A stretch of 64,000 nucleotides of DNA from Pseudomonadota bacterium (GCA_018240565.1 JAFEFO010000042.1:1-64000), one strand, 5' to 3'; shown: positions 23,280 through 34,005, counted from the stretch's first letter. The notes: generated by a model from the letters alone, not told the origin. Numbers and translations are program-made.

Positions 23280-24842
23280 CTATCTTTTCATCGCATTGAA
23301 GAATTCGTCGTTCGACTTGGTGTTCTTCATCTTGTCGAGCATGAATTCCATCGCCGCCAGTTCGTCCATCGGATGCAGCAGTTTGCGCAGGATCCAGATC
23401 TTCTGCAGCATGTCAGGTTCGATCAGCAGGTCCTCGCGGCGCGTGCCGGAACGATTGATGTTGATCGCCGGATAGACGCGCTTTTCGGAGATGCGGCGAT
23501 CCAGGTGCACTTCCATGTTGCCGGTGCCCTTGAATTCCTCGTAGATCACCTCGTCCATCTTCGAGCCGGTTTCAACCAGCGCGGTGGCGAGGATGGTGAG
23601 CGAGCCGCCTTCCTCGACATTGCGCGCGGCGCCGAAGAAGCGCTTCGGGCGTTGCAGCGCGTTCGCATCCACGCCGCCGGTCAACACCTTGCCGGAACTC
23701 GGCACCACGGTGTTGTAGGCGCGGGCGAGGCGGGTGATGGAGTCGAGCAGGATGATCACGTCCTTCTTGTGCTCGACCAGGCGCTTGGCGCGCTCGATCA
23801 CCATCTCGGCGACCTGCACGTGGCGCACGGCCGGTTCGTCGAAGGTGGACGAAATCACCTCGGCGCGCACGCTGCGCTGCATTTCGGTGACTTCTTCCGG
23901 GCGCTCGTCGATCAGCAGGATGATCAGGTGCGCCTCGGGATAATTCTGCACCAGCGCCTGGGCGATGTTCTGCAGCATCATGGTCTTGCCGGCCTTGGGC
24001 TGCGAGACGATCATGCCGCGCTGGCCACGCCCGACCGGCGCGATCAGATCGAGAATTCGGCCGGTGATGTCTTCGGTGGAGCCGTTGCCGCGCTCCAGGT
24101 GGAACATCTTGCGCGGGAACAGCGGCGTCAGGTTCTCGAACAGGACCTTGTTCTTCGACGCTTCCGGCGGCTCGCCGTTGATCGTGTCCACGCGCAGGAG
24201 CGCAAAGTAACGCTCGCCTTCCTTCGGATTGCGCACGCGCCCGGCGATGTAGTCGCCGGTGCGCAGGTTGAAGCGGCGGATTTGCGAGGGCGACACATAG
24301 ATGTCGTCGGCGCCGGCGAGGTAGGACTCATCCGGTCCGCGCAGGAAGCCGAAGCCGTCCTGCAGGATTTCGAGCACGCCTTCGACGCTGACGCCGCCGC
24401 CGGCGCGGGCATGCGCCTTGAGGATCAGGAACACGATGTCCTGCTTGCGCGCACGCGCGACGCCTTCCTGGATGCCGAGGTCTTCGGCCATCTTGAGCAG
24501 CTGGTGCGCCGGTTTGCGCTTCAATTCGTTCAGATCGATCAGCGGGCCATCGCCGCCACCGTTCTTGGACTCGTCGTAGTCCTCGTCCTGCGGCGGCTGG
24601 AAACGCTGCTGGTTGCGATCGCGATTGCGGTCGCGCCCGCGATTGCGGCCGTGGCGGCCTTGCGGACGATTGCCGCCCTGGCGGTTTTCGTTGCCGCCGG
24701 CGTTCTCGCCACCGGCCTCGCCGGCCGGCGGATTCGCCGCCGCGTTGGCGTTGTCGGCAGATGGGGTTTCGCGCGGCGCCGAATCGGCACGCACGTCGTT
24801 GGAACGGCTTTCGCCGGAATCTTTGTTATCGGGTTCGGACAC
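23280..24842 (-). CDS. rho: Transcription termination factor Rho with disordered N-terminal extension
   Basis: This 520-aa hexameric RNA helicase/translocase terminates transcription. The conserved core begins at about residue 101 ([11 protein letters not shown]) and contains the RNA-binding CSD ([12 protein letters not shown]), Walker A ([10 protein letters not shown]), Walker B ([13 protein letters not shown]) and the Q/R-loop region ([18 protein letters not shown]). The E. coli protein starts near this core, so the first 100 residues are an extension: acidic/Ala/Asn-rich, then Gly-Arg-Asn repeats, then acidic, probably disordered. Downstream of trxA in the same direction, as in E. coli. 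Confidence 0.97.
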   Translation of the reverse strand: MSEPDNKDSGESRSNDVRADSAPRETPSADNANAAANPPAGEAGGENAGGNENRQGGNRPQGRHGRNRGRDRNRDRNQQRFQPPQDEDYDESKNGGGDGPLIDLNELKRKPAHQLLKMAEDLGIQEGVARARKQDIVFLILKAHARAGGGVSVEGVLEILQDGFGFLRGPDESYLAGADDIYVSPSQIRRFNLRTGDYIAGRVRNPKEGERYFALLRVDTINGEPPEASKNKVLFENLTPLFPRKMFHLERGNGSTEDITGRILDLIAPVGRGQRGMIVSQPKAGKTMMLQNIAQALVQNYPEAHLIILLIDERPEEVTEMQRSVRAEVISSTFDEPAVRHVQVAEMVIERAKRLVEHKKDVIILLDSITRLARAYNTVVPSSGKVLTGGVDANALQRPKRFFGAARNVEEGGSLTILATALVETGSKMDEVIYEEFKGTGNMEVHLDRRISEKRVYPAININRSGTRREDLLIEPDMLQKIWILRKLLHPMDELAAMEFMLDKMKNTKSNDEFFNAMKR

Positions 24843-25020
24843 GGACTGGCCTCACGAGGCGCCGTAAAAGTACGGGGGTTGGAAAAGAATCGGGGGAGGG
24901 CGGGCCGGGCGGACGCCCGACAGGCCGAGTTAACTTAACACCATTTGCCCGCGCATGCCAAGCGTCGAGCGGACTATATTTTTAGCTTTTTCTGCGATTT
25001 ACACAAGTCGGATGGCTTTG

Positions 25021-25137
25021 CCCCCTCTCCCGCTTGCGGGAGAGGGCTGGGGTGAGGGGAAAAATCTTGAGTCCCTTCCGATATTCCCCTCATCCGCCCC
25101 TTCGGGGCACCTTCTCCCGCAGGCGGGAGAAGGGAAA
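25021..25137. repeat. Family B repeat pair between trxA and rho
   Basis: Two hairpins, CCCTCTCCCGCTTGCGGGAG with AGGG, and CTTCTCCCGCAGGCGGGAGA with AGGG, flank a short spacer and overall form an inverted arrangement. The array directly abuts the trxA stop codon (25141-25143) and may end or attenuate trxA transcription before the rho leader. The rest of 24843-25020 is the rho leader, in which I see nothing firm. Confidence 0.72.
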
Positions 25138-25140
25138 TCT

Positions 25141-25467
25141 TCAAATCGTCTTGTCGATCAACTGCGTCAGCTGGGTCCGGCTCACCGCGCCGATCTGGGT
25201 CGCCTCGACCTTGCCGTTCTTGAAGATCATCAGGGTCGGAATGCCGCGCACGTTGTAGTTGCGCGGTGTCTTTTGATTGTGATCGATATTTATCTTGGCT
25301 ACTTTCAGCTTGCCGGAATAGTTCTGCGCGACCTCATCGAGGATCGGCGCGATCATCTTGCACGGCCCGCACCACTCGGCCCAGAAATCCACCAGAACGG
25401 GTTCTGCGGACTTGAGTACCTGTTCGTCGAATTGATCGTCGCTGATCTGGGCAATGGCTGCGCTCAT
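25141..25467 (-). CDS. trxA: Thioredoxin 1
   Basis: This 108-aa disulfide reductase has the active site W32-C33-G-P-C36, cis-Pro in RGIPT and the FDEQVLKS...[13 protein letters not shown] core, with no signal peptide. It keeps thiols of enzymes such as ribonucleotide reductase reduced. The order rhlB (divergent) - trxA - rho matches E. coli and other gammaproteobacteria. Confidence 0.98.
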   Translation of the reverse strand: MSAAIAQISDDQFDEQVLKSAEPVLVDFWAEWCGPCKMIAPILDEVAQNYSGKLKVAKINIDHNQKTPRNYNVRGIPTLMIFKNGKVEATQIGAVSRTQLTQLIDKTI

Positions 25468-25513
25468 CGGGGGTTCTCCACGGGTGACGGCGGCGTTGCG
25501 GCCGCGCTTGGGC

Positions 25514-25519
25514 TATAAT
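25514..25519 (+). promoter_or_regulatory. Possible -10 box (TATAAT) upstream of rhlB
   Basis: A perfect TATAAT stands about 160 bp before the rhlB start, in the divergent trxA/rhlB region. No good -35 hexamer lies at 16-18 bp spacing (TTGCGG is too close), so this is only a candidate. Confidence 0.3.
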
Positions 25520-25675
25520 CGACCGGGTTGCGCGGCTTCTTCGCGCCTGGATCCGACCGACGGGTGCATCATTTGAACCCAAGCGGCGGTCCTGATCAAG
25601 TTGGGCCATCGACCCATCCTTTCAAGCCAAGCTCGTTGCTGGCAATAATCCGAGGCCCGGAGCGGCCCATTCTCC

Positions 25676-27277
25676 ATGTCCGATCTGCAACCCCTGACCG
25701 ACACCTTTTTCGACAGCTTCGACCTGCATCCGAACCTGCTTTCCGGTTTGCGCGCGTCCGGCTTCACCCGCTGCACGCCGATCCAGGCGCTGACCTTGCC
25801 GCTGGCGCTCGCCGGCCGCGACGTTGCGGGTCAAGCGCAGACCGGCACCGGCAAGACCGGCGCCTTCCTCGTCGCCGTCATGCAGCGCCTGCTCACGCGG
25901 CCGGCTTTCGCCGAACGCGGCGCGGCCGATCCGCGCGCGCTGATCATCGCGCCGACGCGTGAGCTGGCCATCCAGATCGATAAAGACTTTCGCAATCTCG
26001 GCCGCGATACAGGCCTGAAATCCGCGCTGATCTACGGCGGCGTCGACTACGACAAGCAGCGCGAGCAATTGCGCGGCGGCGTGGACATCATCATCGCCAC
26101 GCCCGGCCGCCTGCTCGACTATTACAAGCAACACGTGTTCTCGCTCAACGCCGTGGAAATCATGGTGATCGACGAGGCCGACCGCATGTTCGACCTGGGC
26201 TTCATCAAGGACGTGCGCTTCATCCTGCGCCGCCTGCCCGATCGCACGCGCCGCCAGTGCATGCTGTTCTCGGCGACGCTGTCGCATCGCGTGCTGGAAC
26301 TCGCCTACGAGCACATGAACGAGGCGCAAAAACTCACCGTCGAGGCCGACAACGTCACCGCCGACCGCGTGCGCCAGGTGATCTATTTCCCGGCCAGCGA
26401 AGAAAAGCTGCCCCTGCTTATCAACCTGCTCTCGCGCATCGATACCCACCGCAGCATGGTCTTCGTCAACATGAAGGTCGCCGCGGAAAAAGTCGCGCGG
26501 CGGCTCGAACGGCAAGGCTTCGCCGTCGGCATGCTCTCCGGCGACGTGCCGCAAAAGAAGCGCCAGACCCTGCTCGGCAAGTTCCAGCGCGGCGAAATCG
26601 AGATCCTCATCGCCACCGACGTCGCCGCGCGCGGCCTGCACATTCCCGATGTCACGCACGTGTTCAACTACGACCTGCCGCAGGACGCCGAGGACTACGT
26701 GCACCGCATCGGCCGCACGGCTCGTCTGGGAGCGGAAGGCGACGCGATCAGCTTTGCCTGCGACATGTACGCACAGGGTCTGCCCGACATCGAAACGTAT
26801 ATCGGCCAGAAAATCCCGGTAGCGCGCGTGGAGCCGGAGCTGCTGGTGATACCACCGCCGCGGCAGCGTCCCGCCGGTGCGACCGGCGATGGCGAATCCA
26901 ATATCGACACCTCGGCGCGCAAGCCGCATCCGGAGCGCCCGCGTCACGGCGACGCCGGCCGCCGACCGCGCCGCGATGGTCCGCGCGAACGCACGCATGC
27001 GCACAAACCCGCGCCGGTGCAAGTGCCTGTTGCCGCGGCGCCAGCGCTGAACGCCGATGGTTCACCGCGCAAGCGCCGCCGTCGCGGCGGTCGCGGACGT
27101 CATCACCACGAGGGCGCCGAATCGGCCATGCACAACGGCGATGCGACGGCGCAGGCAAAACGGCCGCGCGGCCACCAGCCGATTCCGACCACGCCGACAC
27201 CGCCGCCGCCACCGCCGGCCGAGCGCAAGAAGCCGGGCCTGTTCCGTCGCCTGGGCAATCTGTTCCGGCGTTCATGA
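25676..27277 (+). CDS. rhlB: DEAD-box ATP-dependent RNA helicase RhlB
   Basis: This 533-aa helicase unwinds RNA for the degradosome. The Q motif is [10 protein letters not shown], motif I AQTGTGKT (Lys60), motif Ia PTRELA, motif II DEAD (166-169), motif III SAT, motif V DVAARG and motif [10 protein letters not shown]. After about residue 390 it is a basic, Arg/His/Pro-rich tail ending in the amphipathic segment [16 protein letters not shown], which suggests RNA or membrane binding. The tail makes it longer than E. coli RhlB (about 420 aa). It diverges from trxA, the conserved arrangement that supports the RhlB assignment. Confidence 0.93.
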   Translation: MSDLQPLTDTFFDSFDLHPNLLSGLRASGFTRCTPIQALTLPLALAGRDVAGQAQTGTGKTGAFLVAVMQRLLTRPAFAERGAADPRALIIAPTRELAIQIDKDFRNLGRDTGLKSALIYGGVDYDKQREQLRGGVDIIIATPGRLLDYYKQHVFSLNAVEIMVIDEADRMFDLGFIKDVRFILRRLPDRTRRQCMLFSATLSHRVLELAYEHMNEAQKLTVEADNVTADRVRQVIYFPASEEKLPLLINLLSRIDTHRSMVFVNMKVAAEKVARRLERQGFAVGMLSGDVPQKKRQTLLGKFQRGEIEILIATDVAARGLHIPDVTHVFNYDLPQDAEDYVHRIGRTARLGAEGDAISFACDMYAQGLPDIETYIGQKIPVARVEPELLVIPPPRQRPAGATGDGESNIDTSARKPHPERPRHGDAGRRPRRDGPRERTHAHKPAPVQVPVAAAPALNADGSPRKRRRRGGRGRHHHEGAESAMHNGDATAQAKRPRGHQPIPTTPTPPPPPPAERKKPGLFRRLGNLFRRS

Positions 27278-27337
27278 GGTCATCCGCGACGCTGTGCTAG
27301 GCTCGTCCCGGGGATTTTTGGCGGGGACAGCGGGCGC

Positions 27338-27916
27338 ATGCACAGCATCACCGAACTGCTGGCGCGAGCAGGCGGCGGCGACAATTTGGCCGCGAACGAA
27401 CTGTTCGGACGGCTGTATCCGGAAATCAAGCGCATCGCACGCGCGCGTCTGGCCGAAGCCGGCGGCGTCACCGGCCTCGACGCCACCACGCTCGTGCACG
27501 AAGGATTCCTGCGCATCGCCGACAGCGAAGGCCTGCGCGGCACGTCGCGCGGCCAGTTCTTCGCCTATGTCGGGCGCGTGTTGCGCACCACGGTGATTGA
27601 CCACCTGCGCGCCCGCCATGCGCACAAGCGAGGCGGCGAAGCCGTGTTCGTGACCTTGTCGCACGCGGAAGCGGACGATGCCGCCGTGGTGCGCGGCGAT
27701 GTCGACCTGGCCGAACTCGACGACGCGCTGGCGCGCATGCGCGAGCTCGATGTCGGCCTGTACGAACTGATCGAAATGAATGCCTTCGCCGGCATGGGCC
27801 TGGATGAAATCGCGCAGTTGCGGCAGGTGTCCACGCGCACGATCAATCGCGACCTGCTCAAGGCGCGCGCGCTGCTCGCCGAATTGATGCGGGGCAACGC
27901 CGCGGCATTGTCGTGA
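27338..27916 (+). CDS. ECF-type sigma factor (kinase-linked group)
   Basis: This 192-aa sigma factor has region 2 (LFGRLYPEIKRIARARL...TTLVHEGFLRIAD, then RGQFFAYVGRVLRTTVIDHLRAR) and region 4 (ELIEMNAFAGMGLDEIAQL...STRTINRDLLKARALL). It belongs to the subfamily commonly found next to Ser/Thr kinases in Xanthomonadales and Planctomycetes. The next gene is such a kinase, coupled by TGATG. No anti-sigma gene is adjacent; in this group control is thought to be through phosphorylation. Confidence 0.85.
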   Translation: MHSITELLARAGGGDNLAANELFGRLYPEIKRIARARLAEAGGVTGLDATTLVHEGFLRIADSEGLRGTSRGQFFAYVGRVLRTTVIDHLRARHAHKRGGEAVFVTLSHAEADDAAVVRGDVDLAELDDALARMRELDVGLYELIEMNAFAGMGLDEIAQLRQVSTRTINRDLLKARALLAELMRGNAAALS

Positions 27917-30900
27917 TGGGCGTCCAAATCGCGTCTGCCTTGCCGAGCCCCGCCACCATGACCCGCCTCGACGCCCCACGCTGGAAAGTGCTTTCCGACC
28001 TGCTCGACCAGGCGCTGGAGCTGGACGCGGCCGCGCGCGCGGCATGGCTGGATCGCCTGGCCGTCGATGATGCCGCGGATTTGCGCCGCCTGCTTGCCAA
28101 CGCCGCGCCGCACACCGACGCGAAGGATCGCGCCGAACCCTTCGCCGGGCTGTTGCGCGATGCGCTGGCCGACGACCACGATGCCGATGCCTGCGGTTTG
28201 CAAGTCGGCGCATGGACGACGCGCCGCGTGCTCGGCGCCGGCGGCATGGGCACGGTGTATCTGGCCGAACGCGAAGTCGATGGCACCGTGCAACGCGGCG
28301 CGCTCAAGCTGGTCCGCCGCGGCATGGATTCGCAGGCGATCCTGGATCGCTTTCGCCGCGAACGGCAGATCCTCACGCGCCTGGCGCATCCTTCGATCGC
28401 GCCCTTGCTCGACGGCGGCATCAGCACCGATGGCCGGCCGTACCTGGTCATGGCGCATATCGATGGCGTGCCGCTCGACGACTGGAGCGCGCGCGCGGAT
28501 GTCGGCCTGCACTTGCGTTGCGCGGTCATCCTGCAATTGTGCGACGCCGTCGCGCATGCGCACCGCCTGCTCATCGTGCACCGCGACATCAAGCCCGCGA
28601 ACGTGCTCGTCGACGCGAACGATCGCGCGCACCTTCTGGATTTCGGCATCGCCAAGGTGCTGGCCGACAGCGGTCCGGTGCAACACACGGCCACCGTGGC
28701 GCGCGTGCTCACGCGCGCCTACGCCGCACCGGAACAGATCGCGGGCGCAGCCACCAGCACGGCCGTGGATATCTTCCAGCTTGGCGTGCTGCTGTTCGAA
28801 CTGCTGACCGGCGCGCGCTTTCACGACAATCCCGATGCGAGCGCAGGCTCGCCTACGCACCGCCTTGCGCTCGCGCGCGAACACGCTGGCGCGCACGGAC
28901 CGCCGCAGGTAAATGCACGCGCGCTGCGCGGCGACATCGGCGTCATCGTCGCGCGCGCGACCGACGCGGATCCGGCGCGGCGCTACGCCACGGTCGAGGC
29001 GTTCGGCGAGGACATCCGGCGTTGGCGCGACGGCAGGCCGATCCTCGCGCGCGCCGACAGCGCCACCTATCGAATCGGAAAGTTTGCGCAGCGTCACTGG
29101 ATCGGTCTTGCCGCAAGCGCCGCCATTGCACTGGCCCTGCTTGCCGGATCCGGCATCGCGCTGTGGCAGGCGCGCATCGCGCGCGCGCAAGCGGCGCGCG
29201 CCGAAGCGGTCAATGCCTTCCTGGAAACGATCTTCCGCAGCATCGATCCGGCCAACGCCCGCGGCCGCGAGGTCAGCGCGAAGGAACTGATCGACGCCGG
29301 CGCCGCGCGCATCGACAAGGAGCTCGCCGCGCAACCCGCCGCGGCGGCGCAACTGCACGCGACGCTTGGCCAGACCTACTTCGCCCTGGGCGACTACGCC
29401 AAGGCGCAAGCGCAACTGCGCCGTGCGCTTGCCCTGTTCGAGCCCGACCAGGCCGAGCCGATCATCCGCGCCACGGTCGATCTCGTCGAGGTGCGCAAGG
29501 CCAGTGGCGATCTTGACGAGGCACAGCGCCTGATCGACGCGGCAGACGCGCGCCGCCTGCGCGCATTGCCGCACGACGGAGCGCTGGCCGATCTGCTGCT
29601 GGGCGAGCGCGCCTCGCTCGCCTCGTATCGTGGCGATGCGACGACCGCGCTCGCGCTGGCCACACGCTGGGTCGACAGCGTGCGCACGCGCACCGGCGCA
29701 CGGTCGCCGGAAACGCTCGATGCGCGCAACACGCGCGCGGTGTATCTGAATGAAGCGGGCAAGTCCGGCGAAGCGGTTGCCGAAGCTCAAGGCGTCGTCG
29801 ATGCACGGCGCCAGCAGCTCGGCGCGGACGATCCCGCGGTCGCGGTCGCCTTGCACAACCTAGCGAGCTTCCAGTCCGACGCCGGCCAGAACGATGCCGC
29901 GCTGGCCAGCCACGAAGAGGCGCTGCGCATCCGGCGCAAGGTGCTGCCGGCCAATCACCCGGACATCGCACGCAGCCTCGGCGCCAAGGCCAATCTGCTC
30001 TCCGCCACGGGCCGCGCGCGCGAATCCATCGAGGTGTGGCCGCAGGTCATCGCGACCCTGCAAGCGCAGGCGCAACCGGACCGCGGCGTGCTGGCAATGC
30101 ACCTGAACAACTGGGGCGTCGCCTGTTATGCGATCGCCGACTATGCCTGCGCCGAGCAGCGCATCGGCCAGGCGCTGGCGATCTGGCGCGCGGATTTGCC
30201 GGCGGCGCATCCGTATGTGTTGACCGCGCAATCCAATCTCGCCGCACTGCAATTGCAACGCGGCGATCTGCCCGGAGGCGAGGCGCGCCTGCGCGAGATC
30301 ATCAGCGCGCGCGAGGCCGACATCGCCGCGCAGGGCGCATCGGCCGACAAGCAATCGGGGCTGGAGAGTTCACGCGCATTGCTGGTGCAGTCGCTGCGTT
30401 ACCAGCGCCGCTACGCCGAAGCCCTGGACGTGGCGCGGCGGGCGCATGCGGATGCGACCGCGTACTTCACGCCACCGAACGTGACGCATGCGACGGCGCT
30501 CGGCTTGCTCGCGCGCAGCGAAGGTGAGGCCGGGAATTTTGCGCGCGCCGCCGAGCTGGCGCGCCAAGCCATCGAGGAATGCCGCTCATTGTCCCCGGAC
30601 GGCGGCACCGAAGAAGCCTGGGGCCAGATGACCTTGGCGCTCGCCTTGCTCGGCGACAAGCAGGCGCGCGAGGCACTCGCTCCCGCGCGTCGCGCCGTGG
30701 ACCTGTACGCGCAATTCTCCGGCGCGCAGCACTGGCGCACGGCCGAAGCGCGCGGCGTGCTGGGCATGACCCAGGCCGCGCTCGGACTGCACGCCGACGC
30801 GCGGCGTGAGCTCGATTTCGCCATCGGCGTGCTGGACAAGGACCGGCCCTACATGCCGATCGTGGCGGACCTGCGCCGCGTCCGCGCCCGCTTGCGCTGA
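27916..30900 (+). CDS. Ser/Thr protein kinase with C-terminal TPR repeats
   Basis: This 994-aa protein has an N-terminal helical part, then a Hanks-type kinase domain (about 90-365): P-loop GAGGMGTVY, the Lys in GALKLVRRG, catalytic VHRDIKPANVLV and LDFGIAK. A single membrane helix follows (about 392-415, IGLAASAAIALALLAGSGIAL), then roughly 550 residues of TPR-type repeats (ALEDYAKAQAQLRRAL-like units). It would sit in the inner membrane with the TPR part outside. I start at the ATG at 27916, overlapping the sigma stop by 1 nt; a GTG at 27913 is also in frame. It probably regulates the upstream sigma factor. Confidence 0.9.
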   Translation: MGVQIASALPSPATMTRLDAPRWKVLSDLLDQALELDAAARAAWLDRLAVDDAADLRRLLANAAPHTDAKDRAEPFAGLLRDALADDHDADACGLQVGAWTTRRVLGAGGMGTVYLAEREVDGTVQRGALKLVRRGMDSQAILDRFRRERQILTRLAHPSIAPLLDGGISTDGRPYLVMAHIDGVPLDDWSARADVGLHLRCAVILQLCDAVAHAHRLLIVHRDIKPANVLVDANDRAHLLDFGIAKVLADSGPVQHTATVARVLTRAYAAPEQIAGAATSTAVDIFQLGVLLFELLTGARFHDNPDASAGSPTHRLALAREHAGAHGPPQVNARALRGDIGVIVARATDADPARRYATVEAFGEDIRRWRDGRPILARADSATYRIGKFAQRHWIGLAASAAIALALLAGSGIALWQARIARAQAARAEAVNAFLETIFRSIDPANARGREVSAKELIDAGAARIDKELAAQPAAAAQLHATLGQTYFALGDYAKAQAQLRRALALFEPDQAEPIIRATVDLVEVRKASGDLDEAQRLIDAADARRLRALPHDGALADLLLGERASLASYRGDATTALALATRWVDSVRTRTGARSPETLDARNTRAVYLNEAGKSGEAVAEAQGVVDARRQQLGADDPAVAVALHNLASFQSDAGQNDAALASHEEALRIRRKVLPANHPDIARSLGAKANLLSATGRARESIEVWPQVIATLQAQAQPDRGVLAMHLNNWGVACYAIADYACAEQRIGQALAIWRADLPAAHPYVLTAQSNLAALQLQRGDLPGGEARLREIISAREADIAAQGASADKQSGLESSRALLVQSLRYQRRYAEALDVARRAHADATAYFTPPNVTHATALGLLARSEGEAGNFARAAELARQAIEECRSLSPDGGTEEAWGQMTLALALLGDKQAREALAPARRAVDLYAQFSGAQHWRTAEARGVLGMTQAALGLHADARRELDFAIGVLDKDRPYMPIVADLRRVRARLR

Positions 30901-30990
30901 CGAAACTTTCCGGAGTGTCGTTCCAGCGGCGCGAAATGCGTCTGTCCCTTTGCGCAACCCGCGCATCCGCCACGCAAAGGTCCCTGCACC

Positions 30991-31515
30991 ATGTCCAGCA
31001 TCAAACCATTCCTCGTATTGATCGGCTTCGCGGCGCTGTGCGCAGGAAGTCTCCACGCGCAAACGGCGCCCAAGGTCGTCGCGGCCGAACGCCTGGCCGC
31101 CCTGCTGCCGCCAGCCTGGGACAAACTGGAACGCCGGTCCGTCGAGACCGACGACAAACCGAGCCTCACGGGCGGTCCGCATGCCAGCGCGCAGGCCATC
31201 TACACGCTCGGCAGCACCGCCGCTTTCGAGGCCAGCCTGCGCATCCGCGACGACGGCGACATCGCCGCCGGTTACTACAAGATGGCCGCCAAATACCTGC
31301 GCGAGGATTACCGTGACGACACCCAGCACAGCCTGCTGCTGGCCGGCGGCCGTCGCGCCGAGGTAACGGAAATGGGCGAGGGCATCCTCATGATCGAAAC
31401 CTTCGTCGCCGATCGTTTCGTGGTCAGCGCCAATTGCAGCCATGCCACGGAAAGCGCGTGCAAGGCCGCGCTGGAAAAGTTCGACTTCGCGGCGATAGCG
31501 CGCCTCAAACCCTGA
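30991..31515 (+). CDS. Secreted hypothetical protein
   Basis: This 174-aa protein has a signal peptide (1-24, ends SLHAQ) and an otherwise soluble periplasmic domain. No family is recognised. Strands such as AIYTLGSTAAFEASLRIRDDGD and ILMIETFVADRFVVSANCS suggest a small alpha/beta fold, with two Cys (about 149 and 156) that could form a disulfide. It follows the kinase gene by 90 bp on the same strand and may share its control. Confidence 0.7.
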   Translation: MSSIKPFLVLIGFAALCAGSLHAQTAPKVVAAERLAALLPPAWDKLERRSVETDDKPSLTGGPHASAQAIYTLGSTAAFEASLRIRDDGDIAAGYYKMAAKYLREDYRDDTQHSLLLAGGRRAEVTEMGEGILMIETFVADRFVVSANCSHATESACKAALEKFDFAAIARLKP

Positions 31516-31591
31516 TCGTCACGACGCCCTGTCGCATTCATGCCGCGAATTCCGTCCGTAGGGGCAACCATCGAGAACGCAGGAGTCATCC

Positions 31592-33052
31592 ATGCACGGT
31601 TTTGTGTCCAACCCCATCGCACGCAGGGCCATCGGTCGCGCGTTGTGTTTCGGTTTCGCCCTTGCGACGCTGGCGCCGGTCGCCGTGCATGCCGGCGACA
31701 GCAGCGTCGATACCACGTTTACCGTCGGCGGGGTCCAGCCGGGATGGAGGCGCGCCTACGTGGCTGGCGGTGGCAACGTGGACGAGCGTATCGTCGCCGC
31801 GGCGCGCGCGCCTGATGGCGGCTACGTGCTCGCTGGCCGACGCGCGGGTGGCGGCGCCGGCGCGCTGATCTTTCTCGCCAAGTTCCGAGCGGACGGCACC
31901 GACGATGCGACGTTCGGTGGCAGCGCGGCCACCGGCAACGCCGGCACTGGCCGTGTGCTCAAGGATGCCTACCTGAGTTCCGTCACCGACATGACGATCG
32001 ACGCGCAGGGCCGCATCATCGTGGTCGGCGCCACGCCCGGCGCCATGGGTCAGAGCGATTTCGGCGTGGTGCGCTTCAACGCCAACGGCACGGACGACAC
32101 CAGCTTCGCCGGTGACGGCGGCACCAGCGTCGCCTTCGATGAAGATGCGGACAACAACCGCGTCAACGACACGCCCTCCAGCGTGACGACGACGCCGGAT
32201 GGTTCGATCTTCGTTGCCGGCGTGGTTCAGGATCGCAACAGCAGCGGTGCCATTACCGACGTCGGCCTCGTCAAGCTCAAGACCGATGGCTCGATCGATA
32301 CCGCGTTCGGCGCCTACGCGACGGGACGAATGAACTATTGCGTCGCGCAATGCGCCAACGTGATTTCGGTGGCGCGCATCGTCTACGACGCGCCGCGCGA
32401 CCGCCTATTGATTGGTGGCGATCACGCGGTCGACAGTACCAATACCGATTGGTTCATCGCTGCCCAGACCCTGAGCGGCTCGATCTACTCCACGCAAAAA
32501 TCCTACGCCATCGATCTGGGCGGCTCCAGCGGTTATCAACTCGCCTATATGACCGATTTCGCCGTGCAGGCCGACGGCAAGGCCGTGGCGTTGGGTTGGG
32601 CCAATGATGCCAACACCCATGCCGTTCCGGTGCTCTTGCGGCGCCAGTCGGTCAGTGTTGCCGAAGACACCGGCTTCGGCAACGTGTCGGGCCGCGGCCT
32701 GATGGTGCTGCCGACGACCGATGCGATTTACTACGGGCTGGCCGTCGACAGCCGCAAGCGGCTGCTGCTTGCCGGGGAGTTTTCGGCCTACAGCAGCGGC
32801 ATCGTCACGCGCCTGAACACCGACGGCAGCGTCGACACCAGCTTCAATGGCACCGGCTCGCCCAGCGCCTACATGGCCAAGACGACCGGCGGGCAGTCGG
32901 CCTACAAGACCGCATTCAAGCGCATGTTCATCGATGCCGGCCGGCCGGTGCTCGCGGGCGAAGCGCCAGACTCGCACACCGCGGCCACCGACTACGACCT
33001 GGTGGTGACGCGTTTGCAGTCGGACCTCATCTTCGCCAACGACCTGGAATAG
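31592..33052 (+). CDS. Exported delta-60 repeat beta-propeller-like protein
   Basis: This 486-aa protein has a signal peptide (about 1-35, ends VHAGD) and repeats of the delta-60 type, in which D(G/A)xxDxxFxxxG alternates with hydrophobic strands: SSVDTTFTVGG, DGTDDATFGG, NGTDDTSFAGDGG, DGSIDTAFG and DGSVDTSFNGTG. The family is thought to form a secreted or surface propeller; no enzymatic role is known. It ends in the conserved-looking FANDLE. An AACGCAGGAG-type ribosome binding site lies upstream of the ATG. Confidence 0.8.
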   Translation: MHGFVSNPIARRAIGRALCFGFALATLAPVAVHAGDSSVDTTFTVGGVQPGWRRAYVAGGGNVDERIVAAARAPDGGYVLAGRRAGGGAGALIFLAKFRADGTDDATFGGSAATGNAGTGRVLKDAYLSSVTDMTIDAQGRIIVVGATPGAMGQSDFGVVRFNANGTDDTSFAGDGGTSVAFDEDADNNRVNDTPSSVTTTPDGSIFVAGVVQDRNSSGAITDVGLVKLKTDGSIDTAFGAYATGRMNYCVAQCANVISVARIVYDAPRDRLLIGGDHAVDSTNTDWFIAAQTLSGSIYSTQKSYAIDLGGSSGYQLAYMTDFAVQADGKAVALGWANDANTHAVPVLLRRQSVSVAEDTGFGNVSGRGLMVLPTTDAIYYGLAVDSRKRLLLAGEFSAYSSGIVTRLNTDGSVDTSFNGTGSPSAYMAKTTGGQSAYKTAFKRMFIDAGRPVLAGEAPDSHTAATDYDLVVTRLQSDLIFANDLE

Positions 33053-33117
33053 CCGGCACGGCGGAGCCGCGGGCGCGAGTCTGCTAAAGTGCGCGCAGAC
33101 TCTTCGCCCGCGACCGC

Positions 33118-34005
33118 ATGCTCGCCTCGATTTCCTCCGCTGACCACGCCCGCGCCTCGCGTTTTGCCGCGCTGGCAGCCTGTGCGTTGGCCGCGGTGAT
33201 CTGCCTGTGGCTGTTGGTCAAGCTGGCCTGGTTGCTGGTGCCGCAGAACGACAACGGCGTTGCGTCGGCGCCAGTCGCTGCCGCGTCGACGCCAGCGCCG
33301 GTGCAATCGGTGGGCAAGTGGCATTTGTTCGGCAATCCGCAGACGATCGCGGTGTTGCAGCACATGCGCAATGCGCCGGCGACGACGTTGAAACTCACCT
33401 TGCGCGGCACCTTGGCGATGGACGATCCGAAGGTCGGCATCGCCATGATCGAGGACGAACACGGCGCCGAGCGCGCCTACAAGGTCGGCGAGACGGTCGG
33501 TGGCAATGCCAAGCTCGTGCAGGTGTATGCCGACCATGTCGTGCTCGACCATGAAGGCACGGCCGAAACCCTGAGCCTGCCGCAGGCCGCGGCGCTCGCC
33601 GCGGCGGTTGCGCCGGCAAGCGCGGCTGCCTCCGCACCGCCGCGCGCGTCGAGCGTGCCGCCGAATTTCGCGCCGCCGCAACTGGGTGGCAACCTCGACT
33701 GGAATGCGGCGCAGGCCAAGCTGCGCATCGACCCGGCGCAGCTCGCCAAGCAGGTGCACGTCGAACCCGTGTTCGAGAACGGCAAGATTGCCGGCGCGCG
33801 CCTGTCCGGCGGCGGCGAAGTGGCCCGGCTGATGAACCAGGCCGGATTGAAACCCACCGACCTCATCACCGCGATCAACGGCCAGTCGCTGTCGGCGGTG
33901 TCCAATCCGCAGCAATTCATGGACAATCTGGCCGGCGCCGGCAGCGTGTCGGTGACGGTGTTGCGCGATGGAAAACCGGCGACGCTGACCGTGAGCTTGC
34001 GTTGA
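33118..34005 (+). CDS. gspC: Type II secretion protein GspC
   Basis: This 295-aa inner-membrane protein links the assembly platform to the secretin. It has a short cytoplasmic start, one membrane helix (about 18-41), a Pro/Ala linker, the HR domain (about 66-160, WHLFGNPQ...LRGTLAMDDPKVGIAMIED...VYADHVVLDHEGTAETLSL) and a C-terminal PDZ domain (about 215-295, NGKIAGARLSGG...AGLKPTDLITAINGQSL). The order matches GspC/XpsC. It is followed by gspD after 180 bp holding a family A repeat. Confidence 0.9.
   Translation: MLASISSADHARASRFAALAACALAAVICLWLLVKLAWLLVPQNDNGVASAPVAAASTPAPVQSVGKWHLFGNPQTIAVLQHMRNAPATTLKLTLRGTLAMDDPKVGIAMIEDEHGAERAYKVGETVGGNAKLVQVYADHVVLDHEGTAETLSLPQAAALAAAVAPASAAASAPPRASSVPPNFAPPQLGGNLDWNAAQAKLRIDPAQLAKQVHVEPVFENGKIAGARLSGGGEVARLMNQAGLKPTDLITAINGQSLSAVSNPQQFMDNLAGAGSVSVTVLRDGKPATLTVSLR

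Noticed and set aside
22161..24938. 925-codon plus-strand frame across the MFS gene and rho
   Set aside because: A shadow frame produced by high GC; it runs antisense through rho and out of frame through the MFS gene.
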